Assembly: GCA_030710605.1 (NCBI GenBank)
Contig: CP092880.1
Span: 2,646,862-2,710,861, forward strand
DNA length: 64,000 nt
Direction of reading: 5' to 3'
Origin: Cordylochernes scorpioides
Lineage: Eukaryota > Arthropoda > Arachnida > Pseudoscorpiones > Chernetidae
Below the pieces are notes generated by a model. It made no database searches and was not told the origin of the DNA. It was given only the letters and a program-made list of their open reading frames with translations. The number at the start of each line of letters is the position of its first letter. The first letter of the stretch is position 1. Both the position numbers and the translations under genes were made by a program. This document shows, piece by piece, positions 32,096 through 42,730 of the stretch.

Positions 32096-32810
32096 ATTGC
32101 TTTGTGTTCATATATGTATGTGTATGTATATATCATATTTACATAATCTTTCTTCTTCTGTATATTCCCCACTTTCACAGGCCTATCTCTCTTGTAATCT
32201 CGGGGAGAATCCTCTATAAGACCAGTGTGTCTTAATAAAGGCTTTTGTGTGTGTTGATAAACGAAATTTAACTTTAGTGATACAAATGTATATAGACTTA
32301 CGGCTCACTGCGTTTAGTTCGTCTTCGTCTCCAATGTTATAACCACGATGACATGTGGGATCTAGTAGAGACAAGTTGGTGACAAAGAATGATACCTTTC
32401 TATTTGGTCTGACTTATATACATGTTTAACGACATTTGAAAAGTATTCCGCATTAGTTTCTTTTAAACGAAAAACGAAATTTATTTTTAAGGAGAAATAA
32501 CGATTATTTTTAACCTTAGACAATTAAAATAATTTTATTGACATCTTGTCAATACATACAAAGTGCACAGTCTGCACTATTTAAAAAAAAAAAGATAATA
32601 TGAATTATATTAACTATGTACAATATATATGACGCCTCTGCCAGCGCTGCAGAGTTTGGTGGAGAATCACCAGTGGGTCTCCAGTGACACCACGTATTTC
32701 GTGATCTACGAAGAATACGTAGATCGCGTACTTCGCCGCTGAGGAAATGGTGACTTAGAGATGAGGTATGAAAGGATAAATTGTGAAGAGTAATGATAAA
32801 CGGAAAAAGT

Positions 32811-32883
32811 GTCCAGGGATGGGAAATGAACCCACAGTGTTCCGCTTACCGGATAGATGCCATGTCCACTAGGCTACCCTGGA
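32811..32883 (-). repeat. tRNA-like sequence, degenerate copy
   Basis: On the minus strand the acceptor arms TCCAGGG/CCCTGGA pair. An A-box tagcctagtgg and a T-arm gtggg-ttcattt-cccat are intact. The anticodon stem (TCTAT/GCGGA) is broken. Flanks (taatgataaacggaaaaagt and the gaaacgaaaaacgaaattta region upstream) match the foldback at 41190-41640. Confidence 0.55.
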
Positions 32884-33069
32884 CATATATTTTCGTTCGT
32901 AAATATAATATGAGGTAATTTATAATACAATATAATATAATGCGGCTTATGATTGTAGAACGACATTTGAAAATTATCCCGCATGTGTTTCTTTTTTTCA
33001 TTATATCATATTATGGTACATGTGTGATGATAAATAACAATCCTGAAGAAAGAGGCTGCCTGGCTGGCA

Positions 33070-33295
33070 TTCATAGACACTTCGGCCAGTTAGTGTTTTT
33101 TAATTTTCTCAACGTTCCAACAAAAATATTTTGTCTTCGTCAGGAGAAATAAATAAAATATTTGGCAAGGCGTTAAACGGCGATAACATTTTTTAACACC
33201 TTTCCAAATGCTTTATTTATTTATCCTGACGAAGACAAAAGTTTTTGACAAACGTTGAGAAAATTTAAAAAAAACTCTAATTGGCCGAAGTGTCT
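33070..33295. repeat. Foldback with hammerhead-like arms
   Basis: The left arm (acacttcggccagttagtg ... tcgtcaggagaaataaat) is inverted in the right arm (atttatcctgacgaagacaa ... attggccgaagtgt). Read as RNA, the minus strand of the left arm gives UUUCUC-CUGACGA-A-GACAAAA..UUUUUGU..GGAACGUU-GAGAAA. UUUCUC/GAGAAA pairs as stem I and GACAAAA/UUUUUGU as stem II. The GAAA box is mutated to GGAA. Related single copies lie at 42465-42560 and 46640-46740. Confidence 0.55.
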
Positions 33296-33576
33296 ATTTT
33301 TCACAGAAAAAAAAAAGATTAATAAAAAGTCAATGACAACAAAACTCTGTTGTCAATACACAATACTCTACCTCACTCCTTTTCCTATCGTCAAATGTAA
33401 ATCATCTGATTCTTGAACAAGACATTTTAAAGGAATAAAGAAAAACCCAGACATGACTAGATCCTACAGGAACTGCTGTCACAACACCCAACTCATTCCG
33501 GACCATATATACAGTTGCCTGGCCATCCTTGCAGCCCTCTATATGGCAGACATCAATCCAGAATAGAACATCCATA

Positions 33577-35033
33577 CGGACAAGGTACCTCGGTTGGCCG
33601 GTATTGTGATCAGGGTGCATAGACCGATCTGCTCCATGGACAAGACACCACCACCACCTCAGTTGGCCAGTATTGTGATCAGGGTGCATGGACCGATCTG
33701 ATCTGCTCCATGGACAAGACACCACCACCTCAGTTGGCCGGTATTGTGATTAGGGTGCATGGACCGATCTGATCTGCTCCATGGACAAGACACCACCACC
33801 ACCTCAGTTGGCCGGTATTGTGATCAGGGTGCATGGACCGATCTGATCTGCTCCATGGACAAGACACCACCACCATCTCAGTTGGCCGGTATTGTGATCA
33901 GGGTGTATGGACCGATCTGATCTGCTCCATGGACAAGACACCACCACCACCTCAGTTGGCCGGTATTGTGATCAGGGTGCATGGACCGATCTGATCTGTT
34001 CCAGGGACAATACACCACCACCTCAGTTGGCCGGTATTGTGATCAGGGTGCATGGACCGATCTGCTCCATGGACAAGACACCACCACCACCTCAATTGGC
34101 CGGTATTGTGATCAGGGTGCATAGACCGATCTGATCCATGGACAAGACACCACCACCACCTCAGTTGGCCGGTATTGTGATCAGGGTGCATGAACCGATC
34201 TGATCTGTTCAATGGACAAGACACCACCACCACCTCAGTTGGCCGGTATTGTGATCAGGGTGCATGGACCGATCTGATCTCCTCCATGGACAAGACACCA
34301 CCACCACCTCGGTTGGCCGGGATTGTGATTAGGGTGCATGGACCGATCTGATCTGCTCCATGGACAAGACACCACCACCACCTCAGTTTGCCGGTATTGT
34401 GATCAGGGTGCATGGACCGATCTGATCTGTTGCATGGAAAAGACACCACCACCTCGGTTGGCCGGTATTGTGATCAGGGTGCATGGACCGATCTGATCTG
34501 CTCCATGGACAAGACACCACCACCTCAGTTGGCCGGTATTTTGATCAGGGTGTATGAACCGATCTGATCTGCTCCATGGACAAGACACCACCACCACCTC
34601 AGTTGGCCGGTATTGCGATCAGGGTGCATGGACCGATCTGATCCATGGACAAGACACCACCACCACCTCAATGGGCCGGTATTGTGATCAGGGTGCATAG
34701 ACCGATCTGATCCATGGACAAGACACCACCACCACCTCAGTTGGCCGGTATTGTGATCAGGGTGCATGAACCGATCTGATCTGTTCAATGGACAAGACAC
34801 CACCACCACCTCAGTTGGCCGGTATTGTGATCAGGGTGCATAGACCGATCTGATCTGCTCCATGGACAAGACACCACCACCTCGGTTGGCAGGGATTGTG
34901 ATTAGGGTGCATGGACCGATCTGATCCATGGACAAGACACCACCACCCCAGTTGGCCGGTATTGTGATCAGGGTGCATGGACAGATCTGATATGCTCCAT
35001 GGACAAGACACCACCACCATCTCAAGATATCTC
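33577..35033. repeat. 66-75 bp minisatellite, about 20 copies
   Basis: The unit is about cagttggccggtattgtgat + cagggtgcatggaccgatct + gatctgctccatggacaaga + caccaccac. Copies differ by the number of cac triplets and by loss of one gatct or ctgctcc. Unit length varies around multiples of three, so long minus-strand frames appear (VVVSCPWSRSDR...). These are repeat translations with no recognised protein family. Confidence 0.9.
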
Positions 35034-35756
35034 ATTTTCAAATATGGAGAGATAGAAAATATTTAAATATGCTCTTACCATAAAGTTATCAAATTACCTT
35101 TATTTTTTCAAAATTAGAATCTAATTAACCACCATATGTTAAATCCCATTATATAAATGTTTGAGAAGATTTAAAAAACCTGCCATTGGCAATTGTCTAC
35201 TTAAAGAATAATTAGATTTTTAATTTGTGGAATTAAATTATGTCTCGTTTGCTTGAAAATTATAAATTAAGAAGATCTAAGGTAGCAGAGATATATTGGA
35301 TTTCCTAGAAGCTTATTCCTGATCGTATTTCCAGAAAGAACCCGGGAAATTTTACTAAATAAGATTTTTGATCCTCAATACAAACATGTTCACTGGAGAA
35401 ACATTCTCTCTTTGTAAAAAATAGTACAAATGTGACATTGTACTGGGATATGGTTCATAAATTAAGAAAAAGGTATCTCCTTATCCTAATAATTTTTAAA
35501 TAAATTTATGAATAGTTGATATTTATTCCGATAGATGGCGTAAGTCATCAGAAACTTTCAATTGCACGATAAGGAGATGTCATTTTCTTAATTCTTTCTT
35601 TGTTAGGCACTCTCTGTAGTGGAATGTCTACGAAATAAATCTGTTTAGTGTGATTGTTGGTTGACAGGGAGAAATTTGTATAGCATTCAAATTGGTACTA
35701 ACTCCCTCAGAACATTAAATTTAGCCTAGTCACTTTACCAGCTAAACACCTCTTTG

Positions 35757-36100
35757 AAAAGTCGGTGGACGAGTGGGTAACTCCCTCGATTCCCGACAGT
35801 CGTGAACCGGGATTGAATCCCGCGATAACCTTTTGTTTAATATGATGCACTAGCGGTATGGTAGATTAAACTGGCGAAACCGCTGAGAGGGTTCACCACT
35901 GATGAGCCAGGCCCTCTCATTAATTTTTCCATTGCAGTAAGGACAGTAGAAATTGTTTAATATCAAAATGAATCTTACGCCTTTAAAATAGTTTCGAATT
36001 TTGATTTTGTTTAATATCTGAATAACCTTCATATATTATTCATTGTTTCAATTATCATAAACTAGGTTGTTCTTGTTGAGCGGTACCTAATAAAGTGATT
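35757..36100 (+). repeat. SINE S2 copy split by an F-family insertion
   Basis: The head agtcggtggacgagtgggta and gggattgaatcccgcg lie at 35759-35826. The body resumes at 36018 (ctgaataaccttcatatatt). Between them sits an F-family unit (35844-36004) bounded by an exact 13-bp duplication ttttgtttaatat (35831-35843, 36005-36017). Confidence 0.7.
35844..36004 (+). mobile_element. F-family retroelement-like insertion with 13-bp target duplication
   Basis: The 161-bp unit runs from gatgcactagcggtatgg to cgaattttga. It includes CTGGC-GAAAC ... CTGATGA-GCCAG (35871-35910) and the gcagtaaggacagtagaaat block. A 13-bp duplication is typical of target-primed retroposition and not of cut-and-paste DNA transposons. 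There is no ORF, so it must use enzymes in trans. The Penelope or LINE machinery present in the genome is a candidate. Confidence 0.6.
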
Positions 36101-36174
36101 TTGGAAAAACCTCTTTGTCAGATTGACATCTGAAAATTTCATTAGATCCCTTGTCAATCACATGGAATAAAGTT

Positions 36175-36225
36175 CACTCTAGACTGACGAGGGCCATTAA
36201 CCCGAAACCATGGTCTACAAGTGAC
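36175..36225 (+). ncRNA. Hammerhead ribozyme-like motif, stem I decayed
   Basis: CUGACGA (36184-36190), stem II GGG/CCC with a 7-base loop, GAAA (36204-36207), then ACC-AU-GGU-C (36207-36215) form core, stem II and a minimal stem III with the cleavage triplet GUC. Stem I is weak: cacu/agug can pair beyond an internal loop, but the segment next to the core does not. The surrounding ~240 bp is homologous to both arms of 63270-63790. Confidence 0.5.
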
Positions 36226-36429
36226 GATTCTCAGTTTATCAAACCTGGTGTTGTGGCTTTGTCACCGACATCAGTTCGCTAGTTTGCAGAGACGCTCAAT
36301 AGATGCCGCTTAGATTTAGCGTCTATTTTGATGGTAGATGATACCTATATTTTTATAAAACATTCTTTATCAATGTTTTCTTGGATGTATTGTACCCATA
36401 AAAGAACGTATTTCTGCTACTGTATTTCT

Positions 36430-37560
36430 TGTTACTGCGAAACATGAGAAATAAATCTATATTGTGTTGGCAATTGGATAAATCAGGCTTTATATTTGCA
36501 TACAACTCTCATATATGCATAGGTCTTTTAAATTATAGCTTCTCAAAATGAAATATGATAAATGAAGCTATATTGTGTTGGCAATTGGGTAAATCAGGGC
36601 ATCAAAGAGCTTATATTTGCATACATCTCTCATATTTGCATACAACTCTCATAATTGCATACGACTCTCATATTTGCATACGTCTCTTAAATTTTTGCTT
36701 TTGAAAACCCTACTATGTATCTTTGCGAAATATGATAAATGAAGCTATATTGTGTTGGCAATTGGGTAAATCAGGGCATCAAAGAGCTTATATTTGCATA
36801 CATCTCTCATATTTGCATACAACTCTCATAATTGCATACGACTCTCATATTTGCATACGTCTCTTAAATTTTTGCTTTTGAAAACCCTACTATGTATCTT
36901 TGCGAAATATGATAAATGAAGCTATATTGTGTTGGCAATTGGGTAAATCAGGGCATCAAGTAGCTTATATTTGCATACATATCTCATATTTGCATACAAC
37001 TCTCATAATTGCATACGACTCTCATATTTGCATACGTCTCTTAAATTTTCGCTTTTGAAAACCCTACTTTGTGTTTACGAAACATGATAAATAAAGTTTA
37101 ATTGTGTTGGCAATTGAGTAAATCAGGGCATCAGAGAGCTTATATTTGCATACATCTCTCATATTTGCATATAACTCTCATATTTCCATACGTCTCTTAA
37201 ATTATTGCTTTTGAAAACCTACTATGTATTTGTGTGAAACATGAGAAATGAAGCTACATCGTGTCGGCAATTGGATAAAACATGGCTTATATTTGCATAC
37301 ATCTCTCATATTTGCATACGTCTCTTGAATTATTGCTTTTGAAAACCTAATGTATTTGTGTGAAACATGAGAAATGAAGCTATATCGTGTTGACAATTGG
37401 ATAAACCAGGGCTTATATTTGCATACCTTTCTCACATTTGAATAATTCTCTTAAATTATAATTTAATAATTATTGCCTTTAAAAAACTACTGTGTATCTG
37501 TGTAACATGAGATATGAATATTGTGTTGACAATTAGGTAAATCAGAGCATTAGGTTCGTC
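36430..37560. repeat. 177-bp satellite rich in ATTTGCAT
   Basis: Near-identical units start at 36571, 36748 and 36925 (177-bp steps), with diverged units to either side. Each contains sub-repeats of the type catatttgcatacnnctct. The octamer ATTTGCAT occurs about 15 times in 1 kb. It has no coding potential. Confidence 0.8.
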
Positions 37561-37909
37561 AGTACGAAAGAAGACACAACTGGTCTGTATGTCTGGCTAG
37601 ATACTCAACTTTAAACCCCCTCCATTAGCCACTTTTATTTGGAGAGCTTCGATTCTTTATCCTCGCTTGATGGATGATCATCCGGGCGACGTGAAAAATG
37701 GAGAAGATTTCTCAATTGGCTGACTGTCAACACCTTTTGGTGCCGCTTGATTTATGTAAATAACTAATTCTTGTGTACGGTACACACTCCTTATAATTGT
37801 GTAAACCTTTCCTTAACAGGAAATTCTGTTTTTAGAAGAAGATTTTTTGTATAAAATATATTGATCAATTTCTTTAACTTTAACGTTATTATTTTGTTTG
37901 CACGATCGA

Positions 37910-38218
37910 AACAACTCTGCCTTTGCCGGTCCCAAGCCCAGATGAAAAAGGAGGAGGGGGAGCAGTAACAAGCTCACTAAAAAACCTGGGCTCAGCTGGC
38001 CTGGCTGATAGTACCCTGTAAGGGATCCTAATCCAAGGATACAGGATGAGTCTGTACTCCATGTTTGGAGCGACTGCACATGGTGTCTGTTCCTCATGTC
38101 TGAGGCGGCCATTTCTTTTAGAGCTAAGTTGGCCTGCCACTGAGTAGTGCTCCAAGTCTTAATGACAAAGGCAGACGCATTCTACTTCACCCAGTGCGGA
38201 GATAAGAAAGAAGAAGAC
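37910..38218 (-). repeat. Dispersed family C copy
   Basis: Same block order as 29549-29865, reverse of 38638-39012. It ends in cccagtgcggagataagaaa. Confidence 0.6.
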
Positions 38219-38637
38219 GATTGAAACGCCACATTGGAATGTACGTATCTATCATCCATAGTTTTTAAAACGTCTGATATTTATATTTCCAAATGATATA
38301 TTGTGAACAAGGTTTTATAATTGATTGAAAGAGCAATATATAAAGAAATAGTACAGAGTGAAATTGTATAGGAATAATATGGATAGATTAATAAAGGGGC
38401 ATCTCTTGATTGTACAACAACACACTGATAATGGCCAACAGCCTGAAAGACGTACCTGGTAGCTTGATTAATCAAGAAAGAGTATATGGCTAATTATGTA
38501 ATGATTAGAAATCAACAATTAGTTCATATTTATTCCGATAGATGGCGTTTCATCATCACTTTTAGCTGTACAATCAGATATCAGATATTTTGTTGCCCAG
38601 CATCTTTCTTTTACTACTGCCACTCAGTTCTTCCATC

Positions 38638-39012
38638 GTCTTCTTCTTTCTTATCTCCACTCAATCATATTAGGGTATCAAGTTGTGACCCTTGATGGTG
38701 TCTGTTTGACAACCATCATGACTGAGTGAAGTAGAATGCGTCTGCCTTTGTCATTAAGACTGGGAGCACTACTCAGTGGCAGGCCAACTTAGCTCCAAAA
38801 GAAATGGCCGCATCTGACATGAGGAACAGACGCCATGTGCAGTTGCTCCTAACATGGAGTACAAACGCTGCTCATCCTGTATCCCTGGATTGGGAGCCCT
38901 TACAGGGTACTATCAGCCGGGCCAGCTGAGCCCAGGTTTTTTAGTGAGCTTGTTACTGCTCCCCCTCCTCCTTTTTCATCTAGGCTTGGGACCGGCAAAG
39001 TCGGAGTTTTCT
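38638..39012 (+). repeat. Dispersed family C copy with LINE end
   Basis: It starts with the LINE end sequence (ttcttatctccactcaatca + tattagggtatcaag), then the family C blocks up to gggaccggcaaagtcggag. Together with the opposite copy 400 bp to the left it forms an inverted pair, with a family B fragment between them. Confidence 0.6.
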
Positions 39013-39169
39013 TCCATCGTAAATAAAGTTCATAATTGTATTGGTCAAAAATTAAATTGTGTCATTTTCATGTTTGTCTTTACACATTTTTATACGTGTC
39101 AACATTTATAATAATGTAAAAGTGTATGTATGTAATATAATAATATAGGAATGATTATTTCCGTGCATG

Positions 39170-39325
39170 GATACCATATAAATATCAAAATTCGGAATTA
39201 TTTTTAAAGGTGTAAGATTATTTTTGAAAATAAACTATTTTTACTGCCCTTACTGCAATAAAAAATTAATGGGAGGGCCTGGCTCATCAGTAGTGAACCC
39301 TCCCAGCGGTTTCGCCAGTTTAATC
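39170..39325 (-). repeat. F-family unit (minus)
   Basis: Contains gggagggcctggctcatcag and gcggtttcgccagtttaatc. On the minus strand this is CUGGC-GAAAC ... CUGAUGA-GCCAG. A partner copy lies at 39690-39880 (+) with cgctagtgcaccata at its end, giving an inverted pair about 400 bp apart. Confidence 0.6.
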
Positions 39326-39689
39326 TACCATACCGCTGTTATATTGCATTTTTGGAACTTCCTTTTATAGTGATACTGTTGATAGACTCTTGGAATGGGT
39401 ATTTTAGAAGAACTATGCAGTAGAAATTGTTTATTTTCAAAACGAATCTTACAACGCCTTTAAAATAATTTCTAATTTTGATAACAGATGGCGCGCTAGT
39501 GCATCATATTATAAATGTTCTAATAAAAGAAACAATTTGATATTTGCGGAAGAGCGATTGCTCGAAGCATATTATATATTTATAAATGTATGTAATTCTA
39601 CTGTCTACAAAGTTTATGTCCATAGTTCTTCTAAAATACCCATTGCAAGAGTCTAACATCAGTATCACTATAAAAGAAAGTTCCAAAAA

Positions 39690-39885
39690 TGCAATATAAC
39701 AGCGGTATGGAAGATTAAACTGGCGAAACCGCTGGGAGGGTTCACCACTGATGAGCCAGATCCTCCCATTAATTTTTCCATTGCAGTAAGGGCAGTAGAA
39801 ATTGTTTAATATCAAAAAGAATCTTACGCCTTTAAAATAATTTCGAATTTTGATAACAGATGGCGCGCTAGTGCACCATATAAAT
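39690..39885 (+). repeat. F-family unit (plus), full right end
   Basis: Runs from acagcggtatggaagattaa through CTGGC (39720-39724), GAAAC, CTGATGA and GCCAG (39755-39759) to gataacagatggcgcgctag + tgca. The end tgcactagc/gctagtgca is shared with the left end of the 4497 element. Confidence 0.6.
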
Positions 39886-39959
39886 ATATTGATTATACAT
39901 CTCAAATAGATCATAATTTGTGATTCGGAACATTAATGGTAATAAATGACTTAAAAGAC

Positions 39960-40980
39960 TGGATTGAGGAAACTCCACATTACCTATATAAAGATTGGAG
40001 GAAGATTAGTGTAGACGACATTCCTTGCGTGCCCAAGGCTTGAACACGCCCATCGGGGTAATGGAATGGCCATTCTGGACGTTATAAGGCTGATGACATT
40101 ATTCAGGTCAACTACATTCTGTATCTACTGTAGACATGCATTGGGAGTTTAGGGATTGTGTGGATATATCCCTATATATATATGTCAGTGTATGTATTGT
40201 CAAGTATCTGTCCAACCCCAGTCACAGGAAGCTCAATGAGACACCTGTCAATCATCACTGGACTCCGGGGGAACAGGTGTGAGGGGTTCTCGGAATCTTA
40301 TATGCAAATAAGGAAAACGTCACGGTGGCTGACCACACTCTCATTATTATTATTTTACCTTGGAATAAGTTGTTCTCCCTATAAATACCTCTTTTATATA
40401 ATTTTGTTGGAGAACTAAAAGGTAAATGTCCTTTATAATAAATCAATTATTCCAAAAATAATAATAAATAAATGCTTTGTTACAATATATATGTTTGTCG
40501 GCTATACACGTCCACAATACGTAACTAATCTGGCTGAGATTTGAACAGTATATAGAGTTGAATCTGGAAAAACGTATAGGCAAATTTTCAGGCTTCTATC
40601 TCGGATATCCTTGGAGTTATTAACCAATTATTAACAAATTTTCCTCATTTCACTGGCTGCAACTGCGAGAAGTAAAGTTGGGGAAGGATGGACCACGTGA
40701 GGCGACGGGGATTGGTGGAGGGGGACGTTTCATAAGGGTGACCTTGAGTGACGTAATGACTGCGTAGGAGCAAGAAATCACTTGCTATATATCAAATATA
40801 TCAAATTTAAAATATATTAATAAAATGATTCAAAATTTTAACACAATTTTCAAATATCGTTGTAAAAATTTACATTTTTATATTTTAAAAACACACAAGA
40901 AATATTATCATGAAAAGAGTGGTAAAAATGGGCCATCCAAAAGTCAATCAGGGCCTAGAAAACCGCCAATATCCCAGATC
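39960..40980. other. No recognised gene; partial LTR-like signals
   Basis: 40150-40420 carries ctccctataaatacctc (TATA-like) and atgcaaat, and could be an LTR, but no partner or target duplication was found. The rest is AT-rich. Confidence 0.35.
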
Positions 40981-41080
40981 NNNNNNNNNNNNNNNNNNNN
41001 NNNNNNNNNNNNNNNNNNNNNNNNNNNNNNNNNNNNNNNNNNNNNNNNNNNNNNNNNNNNNNNNNNNNNNNNNNNNNNNN
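40981..41080. other. Assembly gap of 100 N
   Basis: It interrupts a sequence duplicated at 41690-41800. In that paralogue the two flanks (tatccaagatc and taagccaataattgcc) are directly adjacent, so little or nothing is likely to be missing. Confidence 0.95.
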
Positions 41081-41189
41081 TGAGCCAATAATTACCAATA
41101 GCTTTGATTCAGGATATTATATTTGTAAATTAGTATTGAAAATATATTAAAAATAAAAAAAATACAAACATAAAGAGAAAGTAGAACGA

Positions 41190-41640
41190 AATTTGACAAT
41201 TATATTGCAAATGTTTCTTTTGAACGAAAATTCGAATTTTAAGGAGAAATAATGATTATTTCTAACCTTAGGGATGAAGTATGATATGATTAAATGTGAA
41301 AAATAATGATAAACAGAAAAATAAAAGTGTCCAGGGATGGGAATTGAACCCACAGTGTTCCGCTTACCGGGCAGATGTCATGTCCACTAGGCTACCCTGG
41401 ACATATTTTTCCGTAGCCTAGTGGACATGACATCTGCCCGGTAAGCGGAACACTGTGGGTTCAATTACCATCCCTGGACACTTTTATTTTTCCGTTTATC
41501 ATTACTCTTCACAATTCATCCTTTCATACCTCATCCCTAAGGTTAGAAATAATCGTTATTTCTCCTTAAAATAAAATTTCGATTTTTCGTTTAAAAGAAA
41601 CACATGCGGGATAATTTTCAAATGTCGCTCTACAATCATA
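41190..41640. mobile_element. Foldback element carrying a tRNA-like pair
   Basis: The left arm (about 41195-41402) is inverted in the right arm (about 41411-41640). Shared blocks: ggagaaataatgattatttc, taaccttagggatga, gtgtccagggatggg and tgtccactaggctaccctgg. A half copy is at 32440-32960, and an arm end (cacatgcgggata) at 43215-43275. The tRNA-like units sit at the centre. Confidence 0.65.
41329..41401 (-). tRNA. tRNA-like unit, anticodon GGU (Thr-like), in a foldback
   Basis: All four arms can be drawn on the minus strand: acceptor TCCAGGG/CCCTGGA, D-arm GCC-10-GAC, anticodon arm TCTGC-CCGGTAA-GCGGA, variable ACACT, T-arm GTGGG-TTCAATT-CCCAT. It totals 73 bases with discriminator C. The A-box tagcctagtgg and B-box gggttcaattccc are good. 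Base 33 is C in place of the near-universal U, and the inverted partner (41413-41480) lacks the 5' acceptor strand. So a tRNA-derived repeat head is more likely than a working tRNA gene. Confidence 0.45.
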
Positions 41641-41984
41641 AGCTGGATTATATTGTATTATAAATAAAGAGAAAGTGTTTGAAGGTGAACCAATCATACA
41701 AAAGTCAATCAGAGCCCAGAAAACCGCCAATATCCAAGATCTAAGCCAATAATTGCCAATAAAGTTTTTACTCAGGACATCTCGATGAAGAGATTGACGC
41801 TGTAATTGGATTCCAGACATTCCTATCTCTGTGTTTGTCCCAAGGAGTGATTACTCCCTTGTCACCTTTCCTGGTGAACCACTTCAAACACCCACCAGAT
41901 CTCTAACTCTCCTGTCTAACCTATTCTTTCACTCATAACATTCTTTTGTATGAAAGCAAAAATTAAAATATTCGCAAATAAAAT

Positions 41985-42420
41985 ATATTATACTTGAAAT
42001 ATTGATGCAAATAATATTATAATTGAGTTAAATAAATTTAAAATATTTGCAGAATTTCTCTATTAAGATATCGGGAGACAAGCTTTCACGTGGTCGCGCT
42101 TCATCAGGCTACAGGCTCCGCAAAAGCGTTCAACAGATACAATAGAGATTCAGAGAAATACATTTTAAAAAATCAAAAATAAAAAAAAGTTTCCAGTTGT
42201 AGAGGGTTAGGGCAACAGTTTCCAACCTGACATTGAAACTGTCCCCCAAACCCTCTATAACTGTAAACTATGTTTATTTTTGATTTTTTTTAATGTATTT
42301 CTCTGAATCTCTATTATATGTGTTGAACGCTTTTGCGGAGCCTGTAGCCTGATGAAGCGCGACCACGTGAAAGTTTGTCTCCCGATATTTTAATAGAGAA
42401 ACTCTGCAAATATTTTAAAT
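41985..42420. repeat. Foldback element with CUGAUGA boxes
   Basis: The left arm (atttgcagaatttctctatt ... gagattcagagaaatacatt) is inverted at 42290-42420. Each arm holds cctgatgaagcgcgaccacg + tgaaagcttgtctccc. A half copy is at 42985-43200. The interior has the short inverted pair agagggttaggg / ccctctataa. Confidence 0.6.
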
Positions 42421-42599
42421 TTATTTAACTCAAATAAAATATATTATATAGTACTTCAAATTAAAGATACTTTGGCCAGTAAATCTTTTTTTATTATCTC
42501 GATGTTTCAACAAAACGTTATCCTGGTCAGGAGCAAACAAAAATTAAAACATTTGGTAAAGCTAAATTTTTACACAAATAGATTTACTGGCAATGCGAT

Positions 42600-42730
42600 T
42601 CTTTTAAATATCATCAAATATTATCTCTACAGACCTTACTGCAATGATATGAGTTATTGAATGAGATGGCTTGGCTCATCAGTAGTGAACCCTCTCAGCG
42701 GTTTCGCCAAATTAATCTCTAGACCGTTCT
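42600..42730 (-). repeat. F-family unit (gccaag subfamily)
   Basis: The minus strand reads UUUGGC-GAAAC ... CUGAUGA-GCCAAG, the same paired change as at 31810-32095. It is followed by a diverged copy of the gaagctatggacataaact region also found at 39600. Confidence 0.55.

Noticed and set aside
31839..32219. Possible zinc-ribbon protein (YCPYC..)
   Set aside because: The same peptide appears on both strands because the element is a palindrome. The motif is repeated in every family F copy without any longer conserved frame.
32640..32760. Short balanced-composition segment with internal complementarity (tacgaagaatacgtagatcg)
   Set aside because: Too short and without a partner copy or a clear structure to name.
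33402..35041. Overlapping minus-strand frames with repeated SCPWSRSDR and HPDHNTGQ
   Set aside because: They follow the 66-75 bp minisatellite only. Frame breaks coincide with unit-length changes, and nothing resembles a known repeat protein.
40150..40450. LTR with TATA box
   Set aside because: No matching copy and no target duplication was found, so it is left as unassigned.
40825..41091. Open frame crossing the N gap
   Set aside because: More than a third of it is N. The flanks are repeat sequence.
42345..42400. Active hammerhead at CUGAUGAAGCGCGACCACGU-GAAAG
   Set aside because: The boxes are present, but stem II needs a bulged base and only three weak pairs, and stem III does not form. 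It is kept only as a hammerhead-like repeat.
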